From Zygnema cylindricum (Eukaryota; Streptophyta; Zygnematophyceae; Zygnematales; Zygnemataceae), in contig JBBHKE010002176.1 of the NCBI GenBank assembly GCA_037447655.1, forward strand, positions 170,274 to 214,131: a stretch of 43,858 nt of DNA, in the 5' to 3' direction. The position numbers and the translations under genes are program-made. Shown piece after piece: positions 29,141 to 40,416 of the stretch (its first letter is position 1; each line of letters starts with the position of its first letter). Under the pieces are notes generated by a model that had not been told where the DNA came from, searched no databases, and worked only from the letters and a program-made list of their open reading frames with translations.

Positions 29141-30152
29141 TGTAGAAATTAGTGGTTTTCTTTAAGTATTTTCTAGGTCTGCTGGTTGTAAAATAAAGAG
29201 GAAGAAAAAAAGCACAAAGAACCAGCCTATAACTCCTCTCTCAAGTCCCCACACTTGTCGTTGTCACTGAAGATTGGAGAGGGAGAATGAGCCATGACTG
29301 TCTATGTTGTCTAAAGAAGATAGGGAGGAGAAGTTAGGAGATTTACCAAAAAGGTTTCATGGACCCAGTATTTGACTGTGGTACCTATCGTCCGTGAAAG
29401 TAGCCATAAGCGTTGTCCTATAGTCTAAGAACTGTTTTGGGATATATAAGATGTGACAACTTTTTAAACTTGTACATGTAGGAAATACGATCTATCTGGG
29501 TGAACGAAATAAAGGGAACAGATTCAATTGTACTTTATGTACCAGACGAAACCAATGTTACGGACATTTGTTTCGACGGCTTGTATCAAAAGTCGACTTC
29601 GGATCGGAAGGCCATGGTGCAAGCCAACATCGCGAAATGGTCGCTTTGGTGGTTTGCGTCATAGTCACACATGATAATACCTGGCAGCATCTCAATAACT
29701 TGCGGAATCTTTGGGGAGCATCACAACAAGTCCGGATGTGATGGGTGTCACCTTTATAGCCATGTCTTATAGTGGCCATACAGACAGTACTCTAGCACCT
29801 GTACTTTTCTATACTGCACAGTCTTGTGATTGGTACTCTACTTTAGTTGAACGGAGTTTAAAGAGTGATTTAAGACTTAGACATTTTAGAGATAGTCGCC
29901 TCTCTACCTAAGGCCACCTGTATTTACAGGCCATCTTTGGCCATTCAAAATTTACTGCTCAAGGGAGCAAATTGCCTAATTATTTTTGTGTCAAACTAAA
30001 ATGAGTCTTGCCTTTACTGGGGTGAAGTTAGGTAAGTCAAGTGTCTATCAACGTGGCAATAAGAGTTGTGGAAAGGGAAAAGGGTTCAGGCTATCCTAGA
30101 GGCTTTGGGTGAGTTACCTATTCTGAGTATCAATGGAGGTCTCAGAATTGCA
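29141..30152 (+). repeat. 5' LTR D (1,012 bp), plus strand
   Basis: It starts TGTAGAAATTAGTG and ends ...cagaattgca, flush with a PBS. It has an antisense tRNA-like module at about 29,355-29,430 and the U3 palindrome near 29,773-29,815. It interrupts an older integrase fragment, and the gag of its own element follows. Confidence 0.85.
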
Positions 30153-30630
30153 AGTTATGGGCCCACCCTCTACGATGCCCATCTTGAACGGAACTGGCTT
30201 CAAATACAAGGAGAGTATGAAGATAGGAGCTCTGTGTGAAAAACATTTTTGGGGAATAGTGAGTGGACGAGTGAAGCGTCTATCAAGTTCACCCATTCCT
30301 CTAAGGTTTGGGGGAAGTAGGTTTACCATAAAAGCAGATCCAGCGCCATCGGAGGATTCGCAAGACACGGAGAGCATTGTGATGGACAAAAGGAAAGAAA
30401 GAGAGACAACAACACCGATAGCAACACCTATAGCAACCGGCTTAGCATTCATGTCACCTATTACACAGAATGAGGAGAATGATGTTGATACTTGGGACTA
30501 AAATAATATGGCGGCAAAGTACTTCATTATCCGCCATCTCACTCAAGGACTTGCATCTCCTCATTTATAGGTAGAGAGGGCATCTGATCTGTGGATTGAT
30601 CTAATAGAGATGTACGGAAGTGGTACGATT
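30133..30630 (+). pseudogene. gag, first part, interrupted by a 2.65-kb insertion
   Basis: The ATG at 30,133 is inside LTR D; the product starts M-E-V-S-E-L-Q-V-M-G-P-P-S and stays open for 122 codons, through N-G-T-G-F-K-Y and W-G-I-V-S-G, to D-V-D-T-W-D. A stop replaces phenylalanine at 30,499-30,501. Homology continues to 30,630 (E-M-Y-G-S-G-T-I), where foreign DNA begins. The frame resumes at 33,281. This copy shows the longest uninterrupted Gag N-terminus among the plus-strand copies. Confidence 0.85.
30153..30167 (+). promoter_or_regulatory. PBS (14 of 15 bases)
   Basis: Agttatgggcccacc, one mismatch to the family PBS, flush with LTR D; read through by the gag frame as Q-V-M-G-P-P-S. 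Confidence 0.75.
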
Positions 30631-33280
30631 TAGTTTTCGTGCATCCATGGAGCCACGTCACCAGCTGTTACACATGACATCAGCTGTCACACGTCTCCTC
30701 CATCTACCTCCTCTTCCAGTTGAATCCGCCAACTGCTTCTAACAAATTAAAACTCCCTCGTTGCACCACTGCTTCCGCTACCTCCATAAAGCTTTTCCAA
30801 TTTTATAATATATATGTATTTTCGATTACAACAAAATTTTCCTTCCTACCATAATCTAAATCCGAATCTACTTCCCACAATTTTATCACAAATCAGCTAA
30901 AAATTAAAACTAAAGGATCTCACAAATAATATATCCCAACCCAAATTATTCTTACCTCATTATAACAAATCTAGATTTTAAATTTTTCATTTAATAATAA
31001 AATCCCAAAATTCACATGAAAAACATAAATCAAAATTTATTTTCCCAAAAAACAAATATGCCAAAATAAACAAAATTCCTACAAAAATCCCACATATTCC
31101 TCTAACTACCACAACAATTTTCAAATATAAAAACTTTCCAAATTTTCGAAATTTCTCTAACCCCTTACTTAGTTCCCAATTTTTCTACAAACAAATATTA
31201 AAGGAGAAACAAAATTAAAATTAAAATAAACTCCACAAACTTTATCCCGATTTTTTTTTTTTCTATTTCCCACATTTTTCCTTGAAAAACTCCAAATATT
31301 TTTCATTTCCCAAAACTTCCAACAAATCAACAATAATCTTACAAATCCCTCTTCCAACAATCATAGATCTACCAAATTCGGATCTTTCACCAAATGCCAC
31401 AACTCCACCTTTCGGATCTCGCTTCCCCAAATGTCGAAACTCCACCTTTCAAATCTCTCCATTAAACGTTCAATCTCCACCGAATGTCAAAACTTCCACC
31501 AAATGGAAAAACTCCACCCTCTAGTTCTTTCCGCCAAAATCAATTCTTCCACATTCCGAATCTCTCCACTAAAAATAAATCCTCCACATTCCAAATTGCT
31601 CCACCATGAACAAACAAAAAAATTCTTTCACATGAGGGTAACATTTATCAAAAGTTTACGATCACAAAGTTGACCCTTGTGGAGATGCGATCAGCAACAT
31701 ACCAACGGTATGACAAGGCTGATGATGCAAAACTCATACAAGAACAAATTAACCCGCTATAATGCGTGTGACACAAATCTATCTCGACTCAACCTAACGT
31801 ATGATAGATGGGGGGCGGGCCCAGAACTAGTTGTTCTTTGGTCAAAAATAAACCGCAGAAGCCACCCAAACTATCACCCAGAAAGCTAAGTAAAGCTAGT
31901 CCAATGAACAATCATATTGTAATGTCTACCTTCCCAATTCGTACACAGACGCAACAAACAACAATTAGGGATCCGTGAAAATCACAACTCACCCTAAGAC
32001 AATACGTACACAGACGGAACAGAATGTATACATAGATGCATTAAGCAAGCGTACAAAGACGCAAAAGAATGCATACACAAATGCATTAAACAACAACTAG
32101 GGTTTTGTTAAAATTACAACTCCCGGAAGGACAAAAGCATAAACAATGCATCACAAATAAGTATATAAATAACGTATATAAATAATAATAACAAAATTCA
32201 TCACACATAAACAAAAGTATAATCGGATAACAAATGTATCATTTAAATGCATGACCTAATCGACAACCCTAAATTACTACATCTTTAGTCCCTACTTTCG
32301 TAACCAACATTGATGATTAATTCCTAACAAATCTCATACCTATATATACACTTATGAGCTATCAACAAATCACCAACATTCAAAATATCCAACGTAAAAT
32401 CACGTAACTGTCATTAAGTCCAATTTTAACCATAATAACCCATTACTAAGAATAATATACTAGTAAGCGTACACCTGAAAGTCAAGCAATCGTAAGCGTA
32501 CACTTGTCGACAAGTATGACATAGAAACACACACAATTTAAAGTGTCTAAACCCTAAATGTTCACGTAAATAGAATCTATTATTATCAACGCTAATTTAT
32601 TAATACAAATAAGACAAACCAATGTTGTTCCAAATATTTACAAGTACACACAATCGTATACTGAGTCGTGGTGAATAAGTCAACAGTCATGGTGAATAAG
32701 TCAACAGAACTCCACGAATCTCGTCAAAGCATCCAAGACGTCCAAAAAGAAATATCGTATGATTGACGCGATTTCGCGTCCCCACTCTTTTAAAAATTAC
32801 GACGGCCTTTGTCCGGCGTCCGTATCTCTTATTCGGCACCTTTAATGTCGCGTCACTTGGTCCCAAAGTCCATTTGACGAAACGACGTCAAACCATCCAA
32901 ATATTTTAGGTACCGCAATTACCTATTTCACCATAAATTATGCCTACCAAATTTAAAGTATAACTATCCAAATAATATTCTTTTTACCGTTGCATTAGAT
33001 TTTGTGCATGCGGCGTACCGTTTCAACCTCTTTAAATATTTTACATCGGATCGCTTCGCGATCCGCCGTCCATTTCTCAGCACATTCCGCGCCACTCAAT
33101 TTCTTCTTTACGTCCCTTTAATTCCGCTCGTACACTTAATCCCCCAATACACAAATTCGTTCAAACCTCCACAATAAATACAATAATTACTAAAGCATTA
33201 AACATCTCGTTGAGTACGCAAGAAACATCACATACGCACGAAACGTCGCGTACACACGAAACTAACTTTTAAAAACAACA
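30631..33280 (-). mobile_element. 2,650-bp insertion in gag, candidate long solo LTR
   Basis: Gag homology stops at 30,630 and resumes at 33,281 with no loss, so this is an insertion. The flanks cgatt (30,626-30,630) and tgatt (33,281-33,285) look like a 5-bp target duplication with one C-to-T change at a CpG. On the minus strand the ends are TGTTGTTTTT and ...CGAAAACTA (TA where CA is expected). It is AT-rich, without long frames, and has a CpG-rich patch near 32,760-32,890. It is unlike the Copia LTRs here; a solo LTR of another family, perhaps Gypsy, is my best guess, and a non-autonomous DNA element is the alternative. Confidence 0.5.
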
Positions 33281-33708
33281 TGATTCAGCAACAGCAATTG
33301 GCTGATTAGAAGATAGATGCATATGCATATAAAAGGGGAAAAATGCTAGATTTTTGTAATAAGCTTGCAACCCTCTTCATGGAGCTGGAGAGTACTAGCC
33401 AGGTAGAAATTGACAAGATAAAGGTTAACTGTCTACCTATGAAGTTACCCGATGACTATGAGAACATAGTCAACCGTGTGCAAGATTTGCCGAACTCCAG
33501 GTGGATTTGGAATTATGTTGTAGGGATGATACTTGTCCGAGAGAATACGATACAGCTCCGAAAGGGAGGAAAGACTGGACAAGCTTTGGCAGCCGAGACC
33601 GATTGGAGGAAGAAGGATCCTAGAAAACAGGTTGGAAACTATGTAGGAGGGGGCCAAAAAAGTCGGTCCGATGAGTTCGGACCAAGGGTCTCAAATGGGT
33701 TGTGTCAC
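33281..33708 (+). pseudogene. gag, second part
   Basis: Continuation of the gag started at 30,133: M-L-D-F-C-N-K-L-A-T-L, L-P-D-D-Y-E-N-I-V, W-I-W-N and I-L-V-R-E-N-T, open for most of its length. It ends just before the zinc knuckle (G-L-C-H) where a minus-strand LTR end abuts at about 33,708. Confidence 0.85.
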
Positions 33709-33779
33709 CATACTTCCTTTGCTTCTTTTGTGCATTTTACAAAACCTAGAAAATACTAAAATAGCCTTGAATTTCTACA
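33709..33779 (-). repeat. LTR 5'-end fragment (71 bp)
   Basis: On the minus strand it starts TGTAGAAATTCAAG at 33,779 directly after a polypurine tract. Only the first 71 bp survive before the junction with gag of the opposite-strand element. Confidence 0.75.
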
Positions 33780-34999
33780 CTCCCCTTATTTTCTAGTCAC
33801 TCTTTAATTTAAGACCACACTTCTCCCTCCAAAAAATTAATTTAGGGGAAAGAACATGATTGGTCATCATATCTGCTACCATTTCACTATCAAGTATATA
33901 CTCCAAACTGATTATCTTGTTTTCTACTTTCTCCCTAACAAAGCTAAGCCTAATGTCCATGTGTTTGGCTTTAAAGTGATGTTTAGGATTGGAAAAAATG
34001 GCAATGGCAGCCTGATTATCACAAAACACTTTTTGGACACCACTCTTAAGATGACCAAGCTCACTAAGCAAAGACTTGACCCACATTAATACTTTTACAT
34101 CAGAGCAAGAAGCCATGTACTCAGCCTCCATGGTGGACTGAGCATTGACCTTTTGTTGCTTGCTGCTCAAACAGCAAGCCCCATCACCCACATACAATAC
34201 ATATCCAGATGTGCATCTCCTCATAGGAGCATCCCCATAGCTGGCATCACTCCAAGTGGTGATGTCAATATTGTTCCCACCCAAATGCAACCATAGATCT
34301 CTAGTCCCTATGAGATATCTAAGGACTCTCTTAGCTGCCTTCCAATCTTTCTTAGTGGGAGCATTCACACACCTGCTTAGTACTCCTACAGTTGAGGCTA
34401 TGTCCGGACGGGTACAATTCATGAAATATATTAGGCTGCCTACTACTTGCCTATATAGAATGGTCTGCATAAATCTTTTCTCTTCCGAGCCTACCTCATC
34501 ATCTAAGATTATAACTCTCTCTTCTACACTCCCTTAACTTCCCTTTTTTGATTCCATAGGAGTGGTACAACTATTAGCCTTGTCCATTTGGAATTTTTTC
34601 TTGCATGTTTCCAATGGCCTCATTTTGAGTTAAACTTATTATTTTTCTATCTTTGTCTCTCTGTTCCTGAATTCCCAAAATCATTTTGAGTTAATTTTAT
34701 TATTTTTCTATCTTTGTCTCTCTCTACCTGAATTCCCAAAATATACCTAGCTTCTCCCATATCGTTCATCTCAAATCTTCCTTTTAGATCATTTTTCAAC
34801 TTATTTATTTTATCGATATATTTACTTAAAACAAGCAAATCATCAACATAAATTGCAATATAAATAATTACTTCCTCATCTTCAAACAAATAAATTCAGT
34901 GATCTTAGCAGATCCGAATATATCCCAAACCTATAAGAAACTCATCGAGCTTCTTGTTCCATTGCCGGGGCGCCTATTTCAGCCTATACAAAGATTTGA
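33780..34999 (-). pseudogene. Copia RNase H and RT fragment (broken)
   Basis: On the minus strand, a 225-codon open frame (33,793-34,470) covers the RT C-terminus (M-N-C-T-R-P-D) and all of RNase H (W-S-D-A-S-Y, S-T-M-E-A-E-Y, C-D-N-Q-A-A). It is the most complete surviving RNase H frame outside the complete element. Upstream RT (34,647-34,889) keeps I-Y-V-D-D-L-L-V-L near 34,840. A 61-bp tandem duplication at 34,620-34,741 and stops near 34,535 and 34,960 disable it. It ends at about 34,999 at a head-to-head junction with a plus-strand RT piece. Confidence 0.85.
34620..34741. repeat. 61-bp direct tandem duplication in RT
   Basis: Two adjacent copies begin tcattttgagtta and end attcccaaaa (34,620-34,680 and 34,681-34,741), differing at a few bases. 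Since 61 is not a multiple of three, the duplication shifts the RT frame. Confidence 0.85.
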
Positions 35000-35005
35000 T
35001 CGATC

Positions 35006-35263
35006 GGCAAAAGAATTCACCCAAAAGGAGGGGATAGACTATGAGGAGACATTTGCTCAAGTTGTTTGTTTCCCATCAGTAAGGATTCTCCTTAGTCTAG
35101 CAGCAGCGTAAGACATGGAAATCCATCAGATAGATATTAATACCGTCTTCCTCAATGGTGAGTTAGAGGAAGAAATCTTCATGCTGCAACCAGAGGGGTT
35201 TGTGGAGGCTGGGGAAGAGAGTAAAGTCTGCAGACTTATAAAGTTTTTATATGAACTTAAGCA
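35006..35263 (+). pseudogene. Copia RT fragment, opposite orientation
   Basis: Plus-strand RT from A-K-E-F-T-Q-K-E-G-I-D-Y-E-E-T-F through I-D-I-N-T-V-F to L-I-K-F-L-Y-E-L-K-Q, with one stop near 35,109. It faces away from the minus-strand RT ending at 34,999; the junction lies at the palindrome gatcgatc (34,998-35,005). The right edge joins an LTR across the shared bases caacattttt. Confidence 0.8.
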
Positions 35264-35855
35264 ACATTTTTCGGCGCGCCGTCAGATCGAACGGCTGACA
35301 TTAATCACCGGAATACGATCCGACAACATGCGTGAGTGCCGGCCTATCATAACGTCGGTTTTGCCAATACTTCGCCAAATTAGAGGAATATGACACATGG
35401 CATTATCCTACAGGATGCCCGAGAAGAATGGAACAAAATGACGACGACCTATATACCACGTGGCATACCAAGAGTGGTGCCAAATTATTCCGTACATACA
35501 CTACCGCGGCTACCGTACTTTGTATATACATTATTTAGTGTTTGATGGTTTTTATTGGTCTAGAGGAATTGTGAGTAGTTTTTTAAGACTTAGACAATTT
35601 TTAGAGAGCCCTCTCTCCTAGAGGCCATCCGTATAAATTTAGTGTTTTTCAACAGCCATAACTTAATGCTCAGATGAGCAAATTCAGTGATTCTTTTTGC
35701 TACGCACTCAGGAGAGTCCAGGCTCCACGAGGTTAAGTCGGTCAGATTTTTTGCGTGCCATGGTGACACTTATTCATTGACAAATTCAAAAGTGCAAATA
35801 ATATCCTAGAGGATTCATATTACATTGTGTGTACCAAAGGAGGTCAAAGAAATAT
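35262..35855 (+). repeat. LTR fragment (3' half), plus strand
   Basis: Reverse-complement match to the 26,568 to about 27,165 part of LTR C, including the ccacgtggca G-box region near 35,455 and a TATA-like gtataaattt near 35,630. The terminus and PBS are lost (ends near gaggtcaaagaaatata). Confidence 0.75.
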
Positions 35856-36875
35856 AAAATACAGTGAAGTGTTCATCATACAAATTCAAGTGATAAAATT
35901 AAGTAATGATCTTACAATGAAACACCAACAAGGTGACGCGTAACAATCTTAAATAATATGTTTTCCGATTTCTAATGTGTAATGTTGAGTTTTGATATCT
36001 GATGTAAATTTTTTGCTTTAACATTCATTAATTTCCATTTCTCTAACCTTATGACAAATTCGTGCACCTCTACCTCTCAACTATATGTAGTTATAAACAC
36101 GAATTTTGCCCTTAACCTTAGCCAAACCGTTAACTTTATCTCAACCCCTACCGAGAATAAGGGTTGACCATTGCTTAAAAACAGAGAGAAATTTCTAACA
36201 ATACACAGTCAAACAAGTGAAACTTGAGAGTCAAGCAGTAAAAAAAGATATTTTAGACAAATCACACTAGACATAGGTTAACAACAAGTGCGCACTCCTT
36301 ACTAAATAGGTAGAGAAGTAGTCACACAAACGAATATATTTTACCAACGTCGTCACGCAAATTCCCACTTTCGTTTTTGATACTCCACATAGACCATCCC
36401 ATGGCATCCACAAATCTAGAGATGTGGCTTTTGGCCATCCCACAAATCGTGTCGCGCCTTCTCACCCAATAGCGAAGTTAATCATTAATTGCAAAAACAA
36501 TGGTGATAATGGCTTCTCCCGAAAGTTGAATTTTGCGATCAGATCCATAAATCATGGATCCCTCCATCTTTTGTAATATATGATTTGTGCTTAAGGCATC
36601 ATCTTTTAACACTACACGTCATAAAATTTTGCTGAATACCCAATGCTTCCAATTTCCTTCAAATAAAGGAAATTCCCTTCCATTATCTTATCGCACACCC
36701 ATAAATAATCATTCAAATTAGCGCTCGGCCATTAGATGCCACTGTTTCAACATCACATTTGTGTTTATCATAAATACGCGAGCAAAATATGAATAATCAT
36801 CGAGTTTCACCATTATGTACATATTTCCTTAAAGACTTCCTAGTTTGATGTTACCTAATAAAATACGTGCACAAG
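35856..36875. other. Unassigned 1.0-kb DNA
   Basis: AT-rich sequence without Copia similarity or a convincing frame. It ends at the target duplication acaag (36,871-36,875) of the next element and so was contiguous with 42,380-42,768 before that insertion. Confidence 0.45.
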
Positions 36876-39279
36876 TGTTAATTTGAGTATTTTCTAGGTT
36901 TGTATTAAGAAAGGAAAAATGTAGAGTGCAGTTTGCCTCTAACTCCCTTCTCCAAGCCCCCACACTTGTTGTAGTCACTAAAGGCTGGGTGGGAAGATAC
37001 AGCCATGGCGCCATGGCTGCCTAAATCTTTATAGAGAGAGAGATTGCAGAAAAACAAATAGGTTTACTAAAAATATTGACGGACCGAGAAATTGATCCTA
37101 GTACCTGTGGTCCGTCAAAGTAGCCGTTAGCTTTGTTCGTTAGGTCTAGGACCAATGATAAGGTACGAGAGGTTTGATAAATATATATATAGTTACACGT
37201 AGACTAATTTGTTTAACGAGGAATAATTACGTAGTGCATGGATACAATTTTAGATAGTACAGAGTACCGTTTCTATGTATTTTTTGAAACGAATATCGCA
37301 CATTTGTTTGAACCGTGAAATAAATACCGCGCATCTAATTTCAACAGCTATATTTATAGCCGGTTTAGATCGAACGGCCACGATAGGCGCCGCGATCACG
37401 GAAGATGTACTTTTTGAAACTCTGAGACCTCCATTGGCCCTCAGAGTATGCAGATCCAAAAGAAGCTAATCTAGATAGTGCCAACTCCAAGTTAATATAA
37501 ACCCAAATGACTGACCTCTTGACAGTCACAATCCCAATATAGATTTACCCTTGTGAAATAACACTTTCTGTGTGCTCAGTTCCACCATAGAATGCAAAGT
37601 TAGAATATGAGATTTGGACACATTCACCCACTTTGACTTTCCCTTATAAATGCACCCACCCTGGCAGACAAAAACTCTGACCGACTACACCCCTGTGTAG
37701 CGTGGACTCGCGTGAGTCCGCAGCAATAAGAATCAGTGAAAATGGTCAAGTAAATTGATAGTTATGGCTGGCCAAAGTTTCCCATTTATACAGAGTGCTC
37801 TCTGGGAGAGGCAACTGCCTGCCCAAAATTTTCTAAGTCCTATTCCCTCTCTAAAACTCTATCTACTGAAGTACGGCACCAATCAAATTACTGTGTCGTA
37901 CAGAAAAGTACAGGTGCCGGTGTACTTTATGTACGACCATTGTAGACATTGCCAAAATGTCGACAAGTGTCAAATCAGGATTAGTTCCTGTAATCTCCGA
38001 AATTCCCGTGGTCCAATGTTATCACGCCACGTGTCATCTGACGTGGCAAAGACCGTAAAACGCCAAAAATGTCTTTTTCGTGATCGCGGCGCCTATCGTG
38101 GCTGTCCGATCAAAACCGGCTATAATCCTAGCAGCTGAAATTCGACGCGCGGTATTTGTTTCGCTATCAAAACAAATGCGCGGTATTTGTTTCGCTATCA
38201 AAACAAATGCGCGGTATCCGTTCTGTCCACATACCGTACTTCGTACTAAATCAAACTATATCTATGTACTAAGTATCTATTAGCCGTTAAACGGATTAAT
38301 CTACATATAACTATTTATATATTTATCAAACCCCATATATCGTAATATCTGTCCTAGACTTAACGGCTAGAGCTAACCGCTAATGCAGATTTGACGGACG
38401 GCAGGTACCAGGTTGAATTCCTAGGTCCGTCAACTAACTTTTGGTAAGTCTACCTAATTCACCCCATGTCTTCTCTAGGGAGCCTAGGCAGCCATGGCTC
38501 TAGCTCCCTATCCAGCCTTTAGTGACTACAACAAGTGTGGGGGCTTGGATAGGGGAGTTAGAGGCATATTGCCTCAACTCTTTTTCTATCCTAATACAGA
38601 CCTAGAAAATATTCAAATATCAACACTTTTAGCGTTCTACAGTCATCGCCACATCAAGTGACACGTGGCGTGATGACATTGGATTGCTGTAACTCTAGAG
38701 ATTACAGGAAAAAATCCCAATTTGACACGTGTCGACATTTTGGCAATGTTATACGATGGTCGTACAAAAAGTACATCGGCACCTATACTTTTTTGTACGA
38801 CATAATAATTTGTTTGGTGTCGTACGTCAATAGATAGAGTTTAAGAGAGGGAATAGGACTTAGAAAATTTAGTAGGTAGCAGCCTCTCTCTGAGAGAGCT
38901 CTTGTACAAAAGGTCATATTTGACCATTTTTAACCATCAATTTACTTGACCATTTTCAGTGAATCTTTTTGCCGCGGACTCACATGAGTCCACGCTACAC
39001 AGGGGTGTAGTCGGTCAGAGTTTTTATCTACCAGGGTGGCTGCATTTCTTAGGGAAAGTCAAAGCGGGTGAATGTTTCCAAATCCCATATTCTAACTTTG
39101 CATTATGTGGTGGAACTGAGCAGAGAGAAAGTGTTATTTCACAGGGGTGAAGTTGTATTGGGGTTGTGATTGTCAAGGGGTCAGTCATTTGGGTTTATAT
39201 CAAGTTGGAGTCGGCATCACCTAGATTAGCTTCTTTTAGATTTGCGATTTTTGTGGGCAATGGAGCAGACAAAGTTTCA
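36876..39279 (+). repeat. 5' LTR of the compact element, split by a solo LTR
   Basis: LTR sequence at 36,876-37,414 and 38,631-39,279 (1,188 bp without the insertion). It starts TGTTAATTTGAG and ends ...aaagtttca. Antisense tRNA-like module at 37,075-37,160. Comparison with the 3' LTR (gtacttttggcg near 41,724) shows the exact insertion point. Confidence 0.9.
37415..38625 (-). repeat. Solo LTR (1,211 bp) nested in an LTR, TSD ctttt
   Basis: On the minus strand it starts TGTTGATATTTGAATA at 38,625 and ends ...gagtttca at 37,415. Ctttt flanks it at 37,410-37,414 and 38,626-38,630. It belongs to the LTR A/B subfamily, with a tRNA-like module at 38,345-38,440 and a G-box near 38,024. A 31-bp unit is repeated in tandem at 38,147-38,208. 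It is the product of LTR-LTR recombination after an insertion. Confidence 0.95.
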
Positions 39280-40416
39280 CGTTAGGGGCCCACCATCTAG
39301 GGTGCCTATGTATGATAGATCAGGCTTCACTTATTGGGGATTTATGATGGAGGGATTATTTTTCGAGAAGCATTTATGGGGAATTGTTTCGGGGCAAGTG
39401 AGGTGTCCTCCACCGAGCTTTGGAGGAACTCACTATGGAGAATCATCTGGGACCACCCAAAAAACCAAACGGAGTTCAGATGGAAAAGAAGGTGAAGGGA
39501 AAATCATTGCCATGGAAGGGGAAAAATGGGAGAATGGGATAAGGAACACCGATGGTGAGGGGAGCTAAGCTCTCGACTATTGTTCCACTTGTAGGGGTTA
39601 TAACTAAAACTGAAGAAAGTGATATTAAAATCTGGGAGTATAAAAACACCATAGCAAAACATCTCATACTTAGAAAACGTATCTAAGTCTATAGCTATCA
39701 CTCTTACAAATATAACTAAGTCTTTAGGGATATGAGAAGCACTAAGTGAGATTTATAAGAGTGAGACTATACAGAGGTAGCAGTTGGTAGAACACAAAAT
39801 AAAAGCCTATGTTTATAAAGGCTGTAGCATGATAAAATTTTGGAATGATATTATTGCATTATATGTTGAGGTAGCTAGTGTGGCATATGTAGAATCTGAG
39901 GAGAGAAAGATTAACACATTAATTATGAAACTCCTAGATGAGTACGAAAGCATCATTAACCGTATGCAGGAAATGGATGGCTCCTCATGAACTTGGAGCA
40001 TTACCATGGGGATAATTCTTGTGAGGAAAAGCACTTTGGAGCTTCGTAGGGGAAGTGACACGGTGAATGCACTAACAGCTGGTGGTGACTGGCGGAAAAA
40101 AGATGAGAAGAACGACGATGACGAGCGGAAGCGTGATAAGAGGAAGAAAGACAAAGGTAAACCTTATCGGAACTTTGGTGGAAAGAGAGGGAGAGGAAAA
40201 GAAAGGGGGGCGTTAAAAAAGCGGGTTTGCCTCTTTTGTAGGGAACCGGGTCATTATATGGAGGAATGCCCTTGTTTGGAAAAACTTAGAAGTTGGAATG
40301 TGGATGAGGAGGAAGAAGGGGAAGAGGAGAAAGAGGATGAAGATTTTTTGGAGCTTCTCCGCATCGGTAGAATAAAGAAGAAAGAAAAACACAGAGAGAT
40401 TCCACGAAAGCAACAG
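39260..40416 (+). pseudogene. gag of the compact element (broken)
   Basis: The start is inside the LTR (ATG at 39,260, M-E-Q-T-K-F-H-V-R-G-P-P-S-R-V-P). It runs through F-T-Y-W and W-G-I-V-S-G, is open to 39,568, then shows frameshifts near 39,550 and 39,680. From about 39,690 one frame continues, interrupted by single stops near 39,740, 39,778 and 39,988. It includes L-L-D-E-Y-E-S, a basic tail (G-G-D-W-R-K-K-D) and a perfect CCHC zinc knuckle (C-L-F-C-R-E-P-G-H-Y-M-E-E-C) near 40,225-40,270. It then passes through an acidic run into the E-I-P-R-K-Q-Q-C linker, where the pol remnants begin. Confidence 0.8.
39280..39294 (+). promoter_or_regulatory. PBS of the compact element, two mismatches
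   Basis: Cgttaggggcccacc, flush with the LTR; translated as H-V-R-G-P-P-S in the gag frame that enters from the LTR. Confidence 0.7.

Noticed and set aside
31282-31673. Plus-strand frames of about 80 codons
   Set aside because: Low-complexity pyrimidine-rich sequence (repeated tccacctttc-like words) in an AT-rich insertion; no domain and no supporting start context.
30631-33280. DNA transposon with terminal inverted repeats (tagttttcg / cgaaacta)
   Set aside because: The similar octamers are offset by about 15 bases at one end and do not coincide with the gag break points, whereas TGTTG...(C/T)A with a 5-bp duplication does.
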